From Vibrio sp. CB1-14 (GTDB lineage Bacteria > Pseudomonadota > Gammaproteobacteria > Enterobacterales > Vibrionaceae): a stretch of DNA of 64,000 nt. Shown here in pieces: positions 7,836-18,700 of the stretch (position 1 is the stretch's first letter; every line of letters starts with the position of its first letter). The notes below the pieces were generated by a model. It made no database searches. It was not told the DNA's origin and saw nothing but the letters and a program-made list of their open reading frames with translations. The translations under genes and the position numbers were made by a program. Location of the stretch: assembly GCF_040412085.2 (NCBI RefSeq), contig NZ_CP115920.1, positions 3,038,001 to 3,102,000 of the forward strand, read 5' to 3'.

Positions 7836-9023
7836 TTACTTCAACGTCACACGAGCAAACTTACGCTTACCCACTTGGTAAACCGCTTGGCCTGCTGCTG
7901 GCACTAGCTTAGTATCTTCAACCTTTTCGCCGTCAATCTTCACCGCACCTTGGCGGATCATGCGCATAGCATCAGATGTTGAGCTCACAAGACCCGCTTC
8001 TTTTAGTAGGTTACCGATTGGAAGGCCTGCATCGAAGTCGAACTCAGGCATCTCTTCTGGCATCGCACCTTTTTGGAAACGGTTGATGAACTCTTTTTCC
8101 GCCGCATCAGCGTCTGCTTCTGAGTGGAACCGAGCAATGATTTCTTTGGCAAGCAAGATCTTAACGTCACGAGGATTCTTACCATTCTCGATGTCCGTCT
8201 TAAATTGAGCGATTTCATCTAGCGGACGGAATGACAATAGGTCGTAGTAGTTCCACATTAGATCATCGGAAATCGACATAATTTTTCCGAACATCTCTGA
8301 TGGTACTTCACTGATACCGATGTAGTTGTTCGCCGACTTAGACATCTTTTTCTCACCGTCTAGGCCAACAAGCAGTGGCATGGTCAGAATAACTTGTGGT
8401 TTCTGACCGTGTGCTTTTTGCAGTTCACGCCCCATAAGTAGATTGAACTTCTGGTCAGTACCACCAAGCTCTACATCCGTTTCCATCGCTACTGAATCGT
8501 AACCTTGAAGCAGTGGATACATAAACTCATGGATTGCGATTGGCTGGTTATTACCATAACGCTTTTTAAAGTCATCACGCTCAAGCATACGAGCAACAGT
8601 TTGGTTTGCAGCAAGGCGAATCATGCCCTCTGCACCAAGCTCAGATAGCCATTCAGAGTTGAATGCAATCTTAGTCTTTGCAGGGTCTAGGATTTTAAAT
8701 ACCTGCTCTTTATACGTTTCTGCGTTACGCAGCACGTCTTCACGCGTTAGCGGTGGGCGAGTAGTGTTCTTACCCGTTGGGTCGCCAACCATACCGGTGA
8801 AGTCACCGATCAGGAACGTCACGTCATGACCTAGGTCTTGGAATGCACGTAGCTTATTGAAGATAACTGTGTGACCCAGATGAATATCTGGCGCAGTTGG
8901 ATCGGCACCCAGTTTAATGCGAAGAGGACGGTTCTCTTTTAGCTTCGCAATCAGTTCTTCTTCTGGAATTAGCTCGTCGACACCGCGTTTGATTTCAGCC
9001 AACGCTGCTTCAAGGTTCGCCAT
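7836..9023 (-). CDS. tyrS: Tyrosyl-tRNA synthetase
   Basis: This 395-residue class I synthetase has the HIGH motif as HLGH at 48-51 and KMSKS at 226-230. The tyrosine-binding and catalytic core includes [13 protein letters not shown] near 187-199, and a C-terminal S4-like RNA-binding domain includes [14 protein letters not shown]. It charges tRNA-Tyr. The length and sequence fit the shorter TyrRS type found in many gamma-proteobacteria, where two unrelated forms can coexist. No T-box or other leader element is evident in the 129 bp between it and the divergent M23 gene. Confidence 0.96.
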   Translation of the reverse strand: MANLEAALAEIKRGVDELIPEEELIAKLKENRPLRIKLGADPTAPDIHLGHTVIFNKLRAFQDLGHDVTFLIGDFTGMVGDPTGKNTTRPPLTREDVLRNAETYKEQVFKILDPAKTKIAFNSEWLSELGAEGMIRLAANQTVARMLERDDFKKRYGNNQPIAIHEFMYPLLQGYDSVAMETDVELGGTDQKFNLLMGRELQKAHGQKPQVILTMPLLVGLDGEKKMSKSANNYIGISEVPSEMFGKIMSISDDLMWNYYDLLSFRPLDEIAQFKTDIENGKNPRDVKILLAKEIIARFHSEADADAAEKEFINRFQKGAMPEEMPEFDFDAGLPIGNLLKEAGLVSSTSDAMRMIRQGAVKIDGEKVEDTKLVPAAGQAVYQVGKRKFARVTLK

Positions 9024-9152
9024 TCTTGTTCACTCCCACAGATTTGGCAAAAATAGTTTAGTTCGACATCTTACTTGAATAGCGATGTTTTTTGAAACGA
9101 GTTAGACTATTTGGTTTAGGAAATTACAAAAATAATGTTGAATTAAACGCTC

Positions 9153-10442
9153 ATGGTCTCTGTTTTAAAGCGCTTGCCTTGGCTACACCGCGCGCTCATC
9201 GCCTTTTTTAGTGCCATTATCGTCGTCGCACTGTTTCTGCCTGATATTTCAGAGCTCGACGATAGCAACGACCGACTCGAAATTGGCAAGCACTACACGC
9301 TCTCCATTGACAGCGATGCATTCCCTGCTGGCAATGCATCTCCACCAAGCGTGGTACTAAAATGGGAAGAACATACGGTTCGCGCTGGAGAGAGTGCCGC
9401 AATTTTATTTCAACGTCTTGGACTTTCCCCTCGCCTACTTCATGACCTTATCTATACCAACGATGACATTAAGAAGCAGCTTTCACGCTTACGCCCAGGC
9501 GACAAATTGACCTTTGGTTTTGATGAGAACAGTGACTTCGTACAGTTAAAGCGCCGCATCAATGACTACGAAACATTTAAGGTCACCAAATCCGATAAAG
9601 GCTTTGCCTCTAGCTGGGACAAAAAGCAGGTCGACTACCAATATAACTATGCGCAAGCAGAAATCAGCTCAAACTTCTGGAATGCGGGAATTGGCGCTGG
9701 ACTGACTGCCAACCAAATCATGGAGCTGGCGGGAATTTTTGGTTGGGATATCGACTTTGCGTTAGATATCCGCTCTGGCGATTACTTTAAGCTGCTATAC
9801 CAAGAGAAAGTGGTCGAAGGTGAAGTAATTGGTCGCGGCAAGATCATCGCGGCTATCTTTAAAAACCAGAATGATACGTTTACCGCTATCTTTGATGATA
9901 AAACGGGTAACTATTACGATGAAAATGGCCGAGCAATGAAAAAGGCCTTTTTACGTGCGCCTTTGGATTTTCGTCGTGTAACCTCCAACTTCAACCCGAA
10001 CCGACGCCATCCAGTGACCGGTAAAGTACGTGCCCACCGGGGCACTGACTATGCCGCGCCTGTTGGCACGCCAATTTGGGCAGCTGGTGACGGTACCGTT
10101 ATTAAATCAAGCTACAACCAGTTTAATGGTAACTATGTATTTATTAAGCACAGTAACACCTTTATTACCAAGTACTTACACTTGCAAAAACGTAAGGTAA
10201 AAACCGGTCAGCGAGTGAAACAGGGACAAACTGTCGGTACACTTGGTGGAACAGGGCGAGTCACAGGACCTCACCTACACTATGAATTCTTGGTTAATGG
10301 CGTGCATAAGAACCCAAGAACGGTCAAACTGCCGCAATCGAAGTCTCTGACGGGTAAAACGAAGCAAACCTTCTTAGCCAATGCGCAAAACCGCCTCAAT
10401 ACTCTAGATAGATACAGTGAGCTGCTTTACGCCAACAACTAG
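9153..10442 (+). CDS. M23 family peptidoglycan endopeptidase (MepM/Shy-like)
   Basis: The 429-residue protein has an N-terminal membrane anchor (about 14-30), an OapA/LysM-like region (about 70-125), a middle domain, and a C-terminal M23 metallopeptidase domain. The zinc-binding residues are visible as H295-RGT-D299 and H374-L-H376, with YLHL (His343) between them. Such enzymes cut D,D crosslinks in peptidoglycan to allow wall growth and act in the periplasm. The ATG lacks a good ribosome site, but no better in-frame start is close. Vibrio carries several paralogues, so I give no symbol. A strong terminator follows at 10455-10484. Confidence 0.92.
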   Translation: MVSVLKRLPWLHRALIAFFSAIIVVALFLPDISELDDSNDRLEIGKHYTLSIDSDAFPAGNASPPSVVLKWEEHTVRAGESAAILFQRLGLSPRLLHDLIYTNDDIKKQLSRLRPGDKLTFGFDENSDFVQLKRRINDYETFKVTKSDKGFASSWDKKQVDYQYNYAQAEISSNFWNAGIGAGLTANQIMELAGIFGWDIDFALDIRSGDYFKLLYQEKVVEGEVIGRGKIIAAIFKNQNDTFTAIFDDKTGNYYDENGRAMKKAFLRAPLDFRRVTSNFNPNRRHPVTGKVRAHRGTDYAAPVGTPIWAAGDGTVIKSSYNQFNGNYVFIKHSNTFITKYLHLQKRKVKTGQRVKQGQTVGTLGGTGRVTGPHLHYEFLVNGVHKNPRTVKLPQSKSLTGKTKQTFLANAQNRLNTLDRYSELLYANN

Positions 10443-10454
10443 CAGCAGAAACTA

Positions 10455-10484
10455 AAAAGCCCCAAGCATTTGCTTGGGGCTTTT
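10455..10484 (+). terminator. Bidirectional terminator between the M23 gene and acyl-CoA ligase
   Basis: AAAAGCCCCAAGCA (10455-10468) pairs with TGCTTGGGGCTTTT (10471-10484). The A and T tracts on both sides make it usable on both strands between convergent genes. Confidence 0.92.
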
Positions 10485-10513
10485 CGTTTACGAGGGTTTC
10501 AGTAATTAGAAAC

Positions 10514-12322
10514 CTATTGCTTGTTAGGCGTATCGCGGTACATCTCTTCGATCTCATCTTGATAACGGTCGTTAATCACCTTGCGGCGCAGCTTCTGCGT
10601 CGGTGTTAACTCCCCTTTATCCATAGAAAAACCGTTAGGGAGCAGTTTAAACTTCTTCACCTGTTCAAACTTAGCCAACTCTTTTTGCAGTTCAGTGATG
10701 CGCTTTTCAAACATCTCCACCACTTGGTGGTGCTTGATGAGCTCTAAGCGATCTTGGTAAGCAATGTTTAGCTCTTTGGCATGCTCTTCGAGCGTATCGA
10801 AGCAAGGCACAATCAAAGCAGATACAAACTTACGAGTGTCCGCAATGACCGCAATTTGCTCGATATAATGGTCTTTACCGATCGCACCTTCAATTGCTTG
10901 AGGAGCAATGTACTTACCATTTGAAGTTTTCATTAGTTCTTTAATGCGGTCGGTAATAAACAGATTACCGACAGCGTCAAACTCGCCTGCATCGCCAGTT
11001 TTCAAGAAGCCATCTGCATCAAAGGTCTTAGCGGTTTCTTCTGGCAACTTATAGTAGCCACGCATCACCATAGGGCCGCGCACTAAGATTTCGTTATTGT
11101 CACCAATCTTCACTTCCGCGCCGGGCATCGGCATACCGATGGAGCCTGGGTTGTAGCAGGTATCATCCCAGCAAGAAACAGTCGCCGTGGTTTCCGTCAT
11201 ACCGTAACCAAGCTTGACGTTAATGCCAATTGCTTGGAAGAAACGGCCAATGGTTTCATCCAATTTAGCGCCGCCACATGGCATGAAGTTAATGCGACCG
11301 CCTAATAGTTCACGAAGTTTACCTAGCACAATCTTGTCCGCCAGCGCGTAACTCTTCTTAAGTAAGAACGAAGGCTCCACATTGTCTTGGCGGCACTGCG
11401 CCATTTTCGCGCCCATGTTCACCGCCCAGGTAAATAGGATCTTGCGGTGAATCGGTGCTTTAGATACACGTTCGTGAATTGCTGAGAAGATCTTCTCGTA
11501 GAAACGAGGCACAGCACTCATTACCGTTGGACGGATCTCGCTAAGAGCATCTCGCACTTGCATCGTATCTTGTAGGTAGCAGTTGGTGCCGCCTCGGTAC
11601 AATACATAAAAAGTCCATGCACGCTCAAAAACATGCGAAAGCGGCAAGAAACATAGTGAGACATCACTTTCGCTAAGGCTTAGCCTTTCATCGTGTCCTT
11701 GTAGCTGAGCCGCAATATTAGCGTAATCTAACATTACCCCTTTCGGCTGGCCTGTAGTACCAGACGTATAGATAAGTGTTAGCAAATCGTCATAGTTAGC
11801 TTGTTCAATTCGCGCGTCTAATTCTGGTTGGACGTCACTGCTTACGTCGGCAGTAAATTGCTGCCAAGTCATAGAGAAATCATTGTCCGCGAGAACGATC
11901 TCTTCGCTCATCGCGACGATCAGCTCTAGCTGCTCACATTCTTCATAAATGGAGACTGCCGCTTCATATTGCTCTTGCTCGCCAACAAATAGAATACGGA
12001 CGTCGGCATTTTGTACGATGTAGCTGGTTTGGGCTGGCGTATTAGTAGGGTAAATGGGTACAGTCACTGCGCGAACTTGAAGCGCAGCCAGATCAGCAAT
12101 GGTCCATTTCGGCATGTTATTGGAAATGATACCAATTTTATCTTGAGGTTGGATTCCTTTTCCGAGTAGAGCGAGTGACAGCGCATCTACGCTAACGCCA
12201 AACTCTTTCCAGCTAATCCCTTGCCATACATTGTTGATTTTATGTCGTAAGGCGATCTTGTCGCCACCTTGTGCGATTCGCTCACGAATCTTCGTTACGA
12301 TATGGAAATCTAAATTAGCCAT
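10514..12322 (-). CDS. Long-chain acyl-CoA synthetase (AMP-binding, FAA1 type)
   Basis: The 602-residue adenylate-forming enzyme has the P-loop-like motif [11 protein letters not shown] at 185-195, a [12 protein letters not shown] core motif, and the acceptor-site segment [34 protein letters not shown]. Together these place it in the long-chain fatty acid-CoA ligase group (COG1022 type). It should activate fatty acids with ATP and CoA for degradation or incorporation. It is not the FadD orthologue type by overall sequence, so I leave the symbol empty; the exact chain length is unknown. It stands alone, with about 205 bp to leuO upstream. Confidence 0.88.
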   Translation of the reverse strand: MANLDFHIVTKIRERIAQGGDKIALRHKINNVWQGISWKEFGVSVDALSLALLGKGIQPQDKIGIISNNMPKWTIADLAALQVRAVTVPIYPTNTPAQTSYIVQNADVRILFVGEQEQYEAAVSIYEECEQLELIVAMSEEIVLADNDFSMTWQQFTADVSSDVQPELDARIEQANYDDLLTLIYTSGTTGQPKGVMLDYANIAAQLQGHDERLSLSESDVSLCFLPLSHVFERAWTFYVLYRGGTNCYLQDTMQVRDALSEIRPTVMSAVPRFYEKIFSAIHERVSKAPIHRKILFTWAVNMGAKMAQCRQDNVEPSFLLKKSYALADKIVLGKLRELLGGRINFMPCGGAKLDETIGRFFQAIGINVKLGYGMTETTATVSCWDDTCYNPGSIGMPMPGAEVKIGDNNEILVRGPMVMRGYYKLPEETAKTFDADGFLKTGDAGEFDAVGNLFITDRIKELMKTSNGKYIAPQAIEGAIGKDHYIEQIAVIADTRKFVSALIVPCFDTLEEHAKELNIAYQDRLELIKHHQVVEMFEKRITELQKELAKFEQVKKFKLLPNGFSMDKGELTPTQKLRRKVINDRYQDEIEEMYRDTPNKQ

Positions 12323-12473
12323 GTTCTATCTTACCTTTTAGCTTACACATGTAAGCCTTTTTGAGCGCACAAGTGTACCTGTGCCGCCGAAAAAGGCAAC
12401 AGACCGACATCAAAGTTATCAATAATTCCTGGTAGCTTTACCGCCCAGTGATAATAAGATTTTGAACAATATG

Positions 12474-12507
12474 AAAAAAGCCCTGAATACATAGTAGTCA
12501 GGGCTTT
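12474..12507 (-). terminator. leuO terminator
   Basis: AAAGCCCTGA (12477-12486) pairs with TCAGGGCTTT (12498-12507). The A-run 12474-12479 becomes the U-tract on the minus strand. Confidence 0.85.
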
Positions 12508-12527
12508 GAGAATTAAGTTGTAATGGA

Positions 12528-13487
12528 TTATGACAAAGCAACCACTTCGCCACAGATAACCATCAGTTGATCACGTAGCCAGATGTGACCTTTATCTTTT
12601 TCACTAGATTCGTGCCAGCTCAGGAAGCCGCTGATCTTGTTGTTTTCAGTTGGCAGCGTCAGTACTTGAAGCTGATCTTTGTTTACTGCGTTTTCAACCA
12701 ACCAACGTGGAGCGATGGTCACTAGCTCAGATTGACCAACAACGTAAAGTACGTTGCTTAGGCTAGTACCTTCGTAAGACGCTTGGCACTCTAGGTCACG
12801 GTAAGCTTGCTCTGAAAAGCTACGAACACCGTGTACTTTTGATAGCTTAGCGTGCTTTTCGTTCGCTAGCTGAGCTGTGCTTACTGCACCGTGAATGCGT
12901 GGGTGGTTTTTCGCTGCTACGACAACCAATTCATCTTGGAAGATCTCAGTGCTTGAGAAGCCTTGAGCGTCGTAACGAGCGTAATCGATAACGAAGTCGA
13001 TCTCTTGGAAGCGCATGCGGTCAGCTAGCTGACGGTCTGCTTCTGCATCTAGGTGAAGCTGAACGTGTGGTGCTTGCTCAGAGATGGTTTGCATGATTCG
13101 TGGCGCAAAACGCATATCACAAGGAGAGCAAATCGCCATCTTAAATAGACGCGTTGAAGTCTCAGGAGTAAAGATTGAACTTGGTAGCTCGTTGCGGATC
13201 AATTGAAGCGCTTGACGCACAGGACCAAATAACTGACGAGCACGCTGAGTAGGCTGAATACCACGACCTTGGCGCATAAATAGTTCATCGTTGAACATCA
13301 CTTTAAGACGCGCTACTGCGTTACTTACTGCAGGTTGCGACATACCTAAATTATGCGCCGCGCGAGTGATATTCTGCTCTTGCATCACTGCGTCGAATAC
13401 AGTCAATAGGTTTAGATCTACGCCGCGTAATGTGCTTTCCATGCGGTAACTAGCGATTGCGCTCATAGCATCTTTTTTGTCTAACAT
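12528..13487 (-). CDS. leuO: LysR-family regulator LeuO
   Basis: This 319-residue LysR-type protein has a winged helix-turn-helix at about 25-85 (NITRAAHNLGMSQPAVSNAV and FNDELFMRQGRGIQPT) and a C-terminal effector-binding domain. The block LRGVDLNLLTVFDAVMQEQ and the closeness of the leu operon point to LeuO, a global regulator that antagonises H-NS and in Vibrio affects virulence and acid-stress genes. It lies about 7.6 kb before leuA on the opposite strand, with the glycosyltransferase/PAP2 and RND genes between them. It is probably monocistronic, with a long AT-rich upstream region of the kind H-NS binds. Confidence 0.93.
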   Translation of the reverse strand: MLDKKDAMSAIASYRMESTLRGVDLNLLTVFDAVMQEQNITRAAHNLGMSQPAVSNAVARLKVMFNDELFMRQGRGIQPTQRARQLFGPVRQALQLIRNELPSSIFTPETSTRLFKMAICSPCDMRFAPRIMQTISEQAPHVQLHLDAEADRQLADRMRFQEIDFVIDYARYDAQGFSSTEIFQDELVVVAAKNHPRIHGAVSTAQLANEKHAKLSKVHGVRSFSEQAYRDLECQASYEGTSLSNVLYVVGQSELVTIAPRWLVENAVNKDQLQVLTLPTENNKISGFLSWHESSEKDKGHIWLRDQLMVICGEVVALS

Positions 13488-14045
13488 TTAGTAAGCCTCG
13501 TGTAATTTCAATCTCGACTATTGGGGGTAGGTAACCAATAAAACAGAACAATGAGAACAGCGTCATCGCCAGTGGTGTACCTTACGTCATTCTATTAATC
13601 CTCTGCATACTTCGAGGACGAAACCAACTATCCACCAATAATTAACTCAACACCAACAAGATTGACAAAGAATCATCAAATTTTATCGAGAAAAATACAA
13701 TGACCTTAAACAACAATAAGTTAAACCACATATAAAAAAAGATAAATTATATCTTTAATAACTTTTGTTGGACAGAGCGCCCAGATACATAACCAGACAC
13801 TATGTCACTCAACCAAAGGGGAGAACAGAGCCTATTTAATACATGCGCAAAAGGCAACCACAACTATTCGCATAGCATATAGTTAATATCTATCGGTATA
13901 GAATATTTTTGAAAACCAAAGAGGTGCGTACGGTTGCATACAATCGATTGCAATAACATCAAAACCCGAATCAAAGTGCGATTCGGGTCTTGTTATTGCT
14001 ATGCCCAACTAACCTCAAGATTAGCTGGGTTATCGTGACGTAAAC
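13488..14045. other. Long AT-rich leuO upstream region
   Basis: This 558-bp gap holds the leuO promoter region but I cannot assign -35/-10 boxes with confidence. Visible structure includes an AT inverted repeat AAAGATA/TATCTTT (13738-13744 and 13750-13756) and poly-A stretches. The hairpins at 13951-13998 and about 14003-14029 (one mismatch) belong to the end of the next gene. The only short frames I could read are trivial, for example a 26-codon frame starting near 13802. Confidence 0.6.
13951..13998 (-). terminator. Terminator of the PAP2-glycosyltransferase pair
   Basis: An inner 9-bp stem (13964-13972 with 13980-13988, ACCCGAATC/GATTCGGGT) sits inside an outer 8-bp stem (CAATAACA 13951-13958 with TGTTATTG 13991-13998). 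A short T-run follows on the minus strand. Confidence 0.7.
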
Positions 14046-15089
14046 TTAAACTGAGGCGTAACTAGGAAAGTCAACTTTGTCCCAAAGACGCTTACGCAGA
14101 TTGGCGCTGCATGACCAATCCCCGCTTACTAGCCAATCGGCAATGCCTTCGGCAACATTTGGATAAAAAACCCGTTCAGCTTGTTTCTCATCTAACCAAT
14201 CGCGAATCACACTGGCATCAAGAAAGTCCATAGATTGAGCAAGCCCCAAACTATCAAGCGTTGCTGCATTGCTTTGCTGCTCAAATTGACCGTCCAACGG
14301 CTTAACGAGTAACTTTTTGCCTAAGCTGAGCGCCTCTGACGGCAACTCAAAGCCACCGTTAGCGATAACACCAGCACAGCGATGGAGATCGCATTGAAAA
14401 CTCTCGTGGCCAAGCGGTTTCATCAAAATGTTTTCTATCTGAACGTGCTCAATATTCTCTGGGTGATAACAGATAAAGTTGTTTTGGCTAAATCTAAGCA
14501 ACAGGTCAACAATAGCTTCAGTATTTTCAAATGGAAGGTAGACAAGAATAAAGTCTTCGGAGGTCACATCCTCTCCAGATGTATGCACAATAGGTGGCAG
14601 AATAGGCTGCCCAAAATGGTACCAGTGTAGGCCTAGCTGATACTGTGACGGAGCGAAGTGCTGAATCACCGAATCATCCAGCCAGTTTGCGCCTTTTTGA
14701 GGCACATCAAACAGAAATGCATTTTGATGGCTAATGCTTACAGTGGGAATGTTCTGCTGCTTTGCGGCCCAAGCAGAAACGGGTTCAAAGTCATTGACCA
14801 CCACATCATAACCAGAAACATCGAGCTCTCTGACTTCACGAATAAAGTGGGGCAGACTGTTCTCAAACGCTGTTTTCATATAGTTCACACGGCCATTTTC
14901 CGTCATGAAGCTAAACCCGCGCCGCGTTTGGTAATCACCAAACTGCTGCATCGAGAAGTACTTACTTTTCTCTCGACCAGAAAATAAAAAATCGACTTGC
15001 ACATCATGATTGGCTAGCGCCTGACTCATCGCTCTTGCCCTAGCAATATGGCCATTACCCGTACCCTGCACACCATAAAGTATCTTCAT
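14046..15089 (-). CDS. MJ1255/VC2487-family glycosyltransferase-like protein
   Basis: This 347-residue protein has a GT-B-like build. The N-terminus MKILYGVQGTGNGHIARARAM has the glycine/histidine donor-fold motif of MurG/MGD-like transferases. The C-terminal half has IANGGFELPSEALSLGKKLL and PLDGQFEQQSNA, the donor-binding pattern. It matches the family named after MJ1255 and VC2487, whose substrate is not established. Its ATG follows directly on the PAP2 stop (TAA|ATG), so the two are tightly coupled. A lipid-linked or nucleotide-sugar reaction together with the phosphatase is plausible but inferred. Confidence 0.85.
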   Translation of the reverse strand: MKILYGVQGTGNGHIARARAMSQALANHDVQVDFLFSGREKSKYFSMQQFGDYQTRRGFSFMTENGRVNYMKTAFENSLPHFIREVRELDVSGYDVVVNDFEPVSAWAAKQQNIPTVSISHQNAFLFDVPQKGANWLDDSVIQHFAPSQYQLGLHWYHFGQPILPPIVHTSGEDVTSEDFILVYLPFENTEAIVDLLLRFSQNNFICYHPENIEHVQIENILMKPLGHESFQCDLHRCAGVIANGGFELPSEALSLGKKLLVKPLDGQFEQQSNAATLDSLGLAQSMDFLDASVIRDWLDEKQAERVFYPNVAEGIADWLVSGDWSCSANLRKRLWDKVDFPSYASV

Positions 15090-15632
15090 TTACACGCCTC
15101 CTAGCCAAGCTTGTACATATTCAAGCGCAACGTAAGCCGATGACATACCCAGTACCGCACCAATCACCACATCGGTGAGAAAGTGCACACCAAGCAGAAT
15201 GCGTGAAGCGCCAATTAACACTGCCCACATCAGCGCTGGGTCGTGCCACTGAGGATAAAACTGGCCAATAATGGTCGCCATCAAAAAAGCGGCCGCAGTA
15301 TGTCCCGACGGTAAACTGTAGCGATCAGAGGGGGTAATAAAAGCGTGCAGTAAATGAGAAAATTCTTCAGGCCTGCGACGCTTGAAGCTGTTTTTCGCTA
15401 ACCAGTAAATCGGTAACTCGATAGCAAACGCTAATAAGGCCGCCGTAAAAAACAGCTTGCCAACCGGTTCATCTAAGCAAAAAACAGCGATGCCAAGTAA
15501 CAGGTACAAATGACCGTCGCCCGTTCGAGACACCCAACGACTTACCGATGCTACTTGAACGTTAAAGCGATGCTTAAGACAAAACAATGAAAAAGCCAAA
15601 TCTATTCTTGCTATGGGTTCAATCGTTCGCAC
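15090..15632 (-). CDS. PAP2-family membrane phosphatase
   Basis: The 180-residue protein has several membrane helices and the complete three-part PAP2 acid phosphatase signature: K80-x6-RP (R87, P88), P108-SGH111, and S143-R144-x5-H150-x3-D154. Enzymes of this family remove phosphate from lipids such as undecaprenyl diphosphate, phosphatidylglycerol phosphate or phosphatidate. The active site is on the periplasmic side in most members. The gene is immediately upstream of, and coupled to, the MJ1255-type glycosyltransferase, which suggests a shared lipid substrate. Confidence 0.9.
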   Translation of the reverse strand: MRTIEPIARIDLAFSLFCLKHRFNVQVASVSRWVSRTGDGHLYLLLGIAVFCLDEPVGKLFFTAALLAFAIELPIYWLAKNSFKRRRPEEFSHLLHAFITPSDRYSLPSGHTAAAFLMATIIGQFYPQWHDPALMWAVLIGASRILLGVHFLTDVVIGAVLGMSSAYVALEYVQAWLGGV

Positions 15633-15717
15633 AACCTACTCCTTGTTAGACGCGCAGTTCATGATCAAAAAGTAATCAGCAACAATGACAATTCGGTGAC
15701 GATTTATTGGAGAAATG

Positions 15718-15759
15718 ATGAAAGTTAGCGCTAGAGGAACCCTAGTCACTAACTTTCAT
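15718..15759 (-). terminator. Hairpin after the RND efflux operon
   Basis: ATGAAAGTTAG (15718-15728) pairs perfectly with CTAACTTTCAT (15749-15759). The loop contains a small CTAG/CTAG stem. On the minus strand it lies about 30 bases after the permease stop. The following T content is low, so termination may be imperfect. Confidence 0.55.
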
Positions 15760-15788
15760 TTGATTAATAAGATGAAATTTATGGCGTA

Positions 15789-18700
15789 TTACAGCTCTTC
15801 ATGTTTATGAACCAGTCCCCAATCCGCGAGGATGGCGTATGCAGAAGGAATCATGAACAGCACCAAAGCTGTGGACGCAAAAATACCGAACACAATAGAG
15901 ATAACCAGAGGCTGAATGACTTGAGCCTGCAAGCTGGTTTCAGTTAGCAAAGGCAACAAACCGGCTGCAGTGGTCATCGACGTTAAGAACACCGCTCTGA
16001 AACGCTCACGACTCGCTTTCACCACAGAGTCATGGACGGAGTCACCCTCGTCAACGTGGTGACGTATGTACTGCACCAATAAGATAGAGTCGTTAACGAC
16101 AATCCCCGCCAATGACACAAAGCCCATGATACTTGGCATACTCATCGCGTGCCCTAGTAGCAAATGTCCCCAGACCACACCGATAAAGGCAAGCGGTATC
16201 GCCAGCATTACCACAAACGGCTCTAGGTAACTTCTGAACTGATAGCTAAGGATGGTGAATACACCAAACAGACCCAGCAGAAATCCTTTTGCCATCGACG
16301 CGCCCGTCTCTGCGCTATCTTTGGTTTCACCCTCAAAGTCAAAACGCAGCCCTGGATACTCTTGTTGCAGCTTCGCCACTTCTTCGGCTTGGAACTGTCT
16401 AATGATATCGGTTGAGCTCGCTTTAGTGGTATCAACATCACCGAACACGCTGACCGTTCTCAAACCGTTGACGCGTTGGATACGAACGTAGTTACGCTGA
16501 AAATCGAGCGTCGCGACGGATGCCAACGGTACTTGCGAGCCATCCGCTAAGAAAATTGGGAAGTTCGATAACTGCTGAATGTCACCAATATCTTGCTTGT
16601 CGAGCTTCACTTCAATCTTAATGTTCTCAACACCCACTTGGATCTCATCGGCGGTTTGGCCAAAGAAAGCCGCACGCAACTGACTTGCGATCATCTGACC
16701 GTTAATCCCAAAGCTCTCAGCACCAGGTCGCAGTTTGACTAAGATCTCTTCTTTGCCGAGGCGCATGTCATCGAGCACGCCACTCACACCATCAAATTCA
16801 TTCAGGTATTGCTGTATTTCAACCGACGCGGCTTTCAGCATGTCCAGATCGTCGTGTGCAATGCGCACTTCAATAGCACGACCACCCGGACCCATCGTTG
16901 GTTGCTTGAATACCATAGAAATTGGGTCTGCAAGCTCCCCCACATCCTCACGCCAAGCATCGATAAACTCATCGATGAGCGTATTGCGAATCTCTGCACT
17001 AAGCAGATCCAGCCTGACCGTCGCTATATGGGGGCCAGATTCATTGGCATCTTGGTTAGTGTTGAACTGACTGGTGATCTGCTTCACCAAGGTTTCACCA
17101 CCTTCCACCTCTTCACTCCACTGCTTATTGAGCTTTTCAGCAGATAGAACGATTTTATCGACCACTCGCTCTGTCTGAGACAAAGATGCTCCTGGCGGCA
17201 GAATAATACGAGCTTCGGCAATGTCCCCATCCAATGCTGGGAATGGGTTGAACTTCACTACACCACCAGCCAGTAGACTCACAGAAATAAGCAGCGCCGC
17301 AAACACGCTACCCATAAAGGCATAACGATATGAAACGACTTTATCTACCGCATTCACAAGCGTGGTATTCCTAAAGTGTTCAAAGCGCTCTAACAACACA
17401 CGTTTAAACTTCAAAGGCTGTTTGTCACGGTTATGCTTGTGCAATGAATGAGACAAATGATTTGGCAGAATTAAGAAGGCTTCAACCAGACTCAATGACA
17501 AGACAAGTATTAGCACCTGAGGTACTGCCCTTAGTACGGCGCCCATCTCCCCTTGTAAGAACAGCAAGCTACCGAAAATACACACCGTGGTTAAGAAAGA
17601 GGAAATAACACCCGGCAGCACTTTCTTAACGCCATTGATAACCGCATCATCAATTTTCTGCCCACGGTCTAAGTGCGCCTGTATCGACTCTGCGATCACG
17701 ATGGCATCATCCATCATGATACCAATCGCCATTAGAAGCCCCACCAGAGACATGATGTTAATGGATAGCCCAAGATTCGCCATCAAGAACAGGCCGCCAA
17801 GGAACGCCACTGGCAAGCCCGCGGCCACCCAGAATGAGTAACGGAAACTGAAAAACAGCCACATGGTCGCAAATACCAGCAAAATACCTTGCCAGCCGTT
17901 TTTTACCATCATGGTCAGACGATCCCACAATATGGATGACATATCATTGGTCAATTCAAGCGTAACCCCCTCAGGGGCAATCAGACGCTGCGCTTCTACA
18001 AACTCCGTTACCTTCTCTTTCACACGTAGCGCGTCATCTTCCTTGTTCTTACTGATTTTAAGCAAAGCCGAAGGCTTGCCATTAAACAGAACTTTTTGTT
18101 CATCCAGTTCGAAACGGTCGGTAATAGTGGCGACATCTTTGAGACGAATTAACGCGCCACTTGGGCTTGAGCCCACAACGATCGACTCTAACTCTTGAGG
18201 CGTAATACGCCTCTCATCAAAGCGAATCAAAAAGTTCTTATCTTCCGTTTCGACATTGCCGCTTGGGAGCTTAATGTTTTGATGACCAATCTGGGTAGCA
18301 ATATCACCGATACTTAACCCTAGCTGACGCATGATTTGAGTATTGAGCTCTACACGGTATTGGTGATCAGAAAAGCCACTGACATCGACGAGCGAGACAC
18401 CATAGTCAAGTTTTAGCGTGCGCTTTAACTGCTCAGCGTACGCTTTTAGCTCTGGCCAACTGGTCTCAGCAGTAATCGCAACATCCACTACGGGTTCGTT
18501 CCAATCCAGCTCTTGTACCACTGGTGATTCAATCTCATCAGGAAAGTCATTGATCGCGTTGATCTGAGTTTGAACATCCACCAGCATTCGGCCAATGTCG
18601 GCTTTTTCATCAAGCTTGAGGGTCAATCTTGCTGAGCCTTCAATCGCTTCACATTTGGTCTCTACGATGTTTGAAAGGCCGTCAACCGCATCTTCCATAC

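Noticed and set aside
9024..9152. T-box or other tRNA-sensing leader for tyrS
   Set aside because: The 129-bp gap is too short and has no T-box core or terminator/antiterminator pair.
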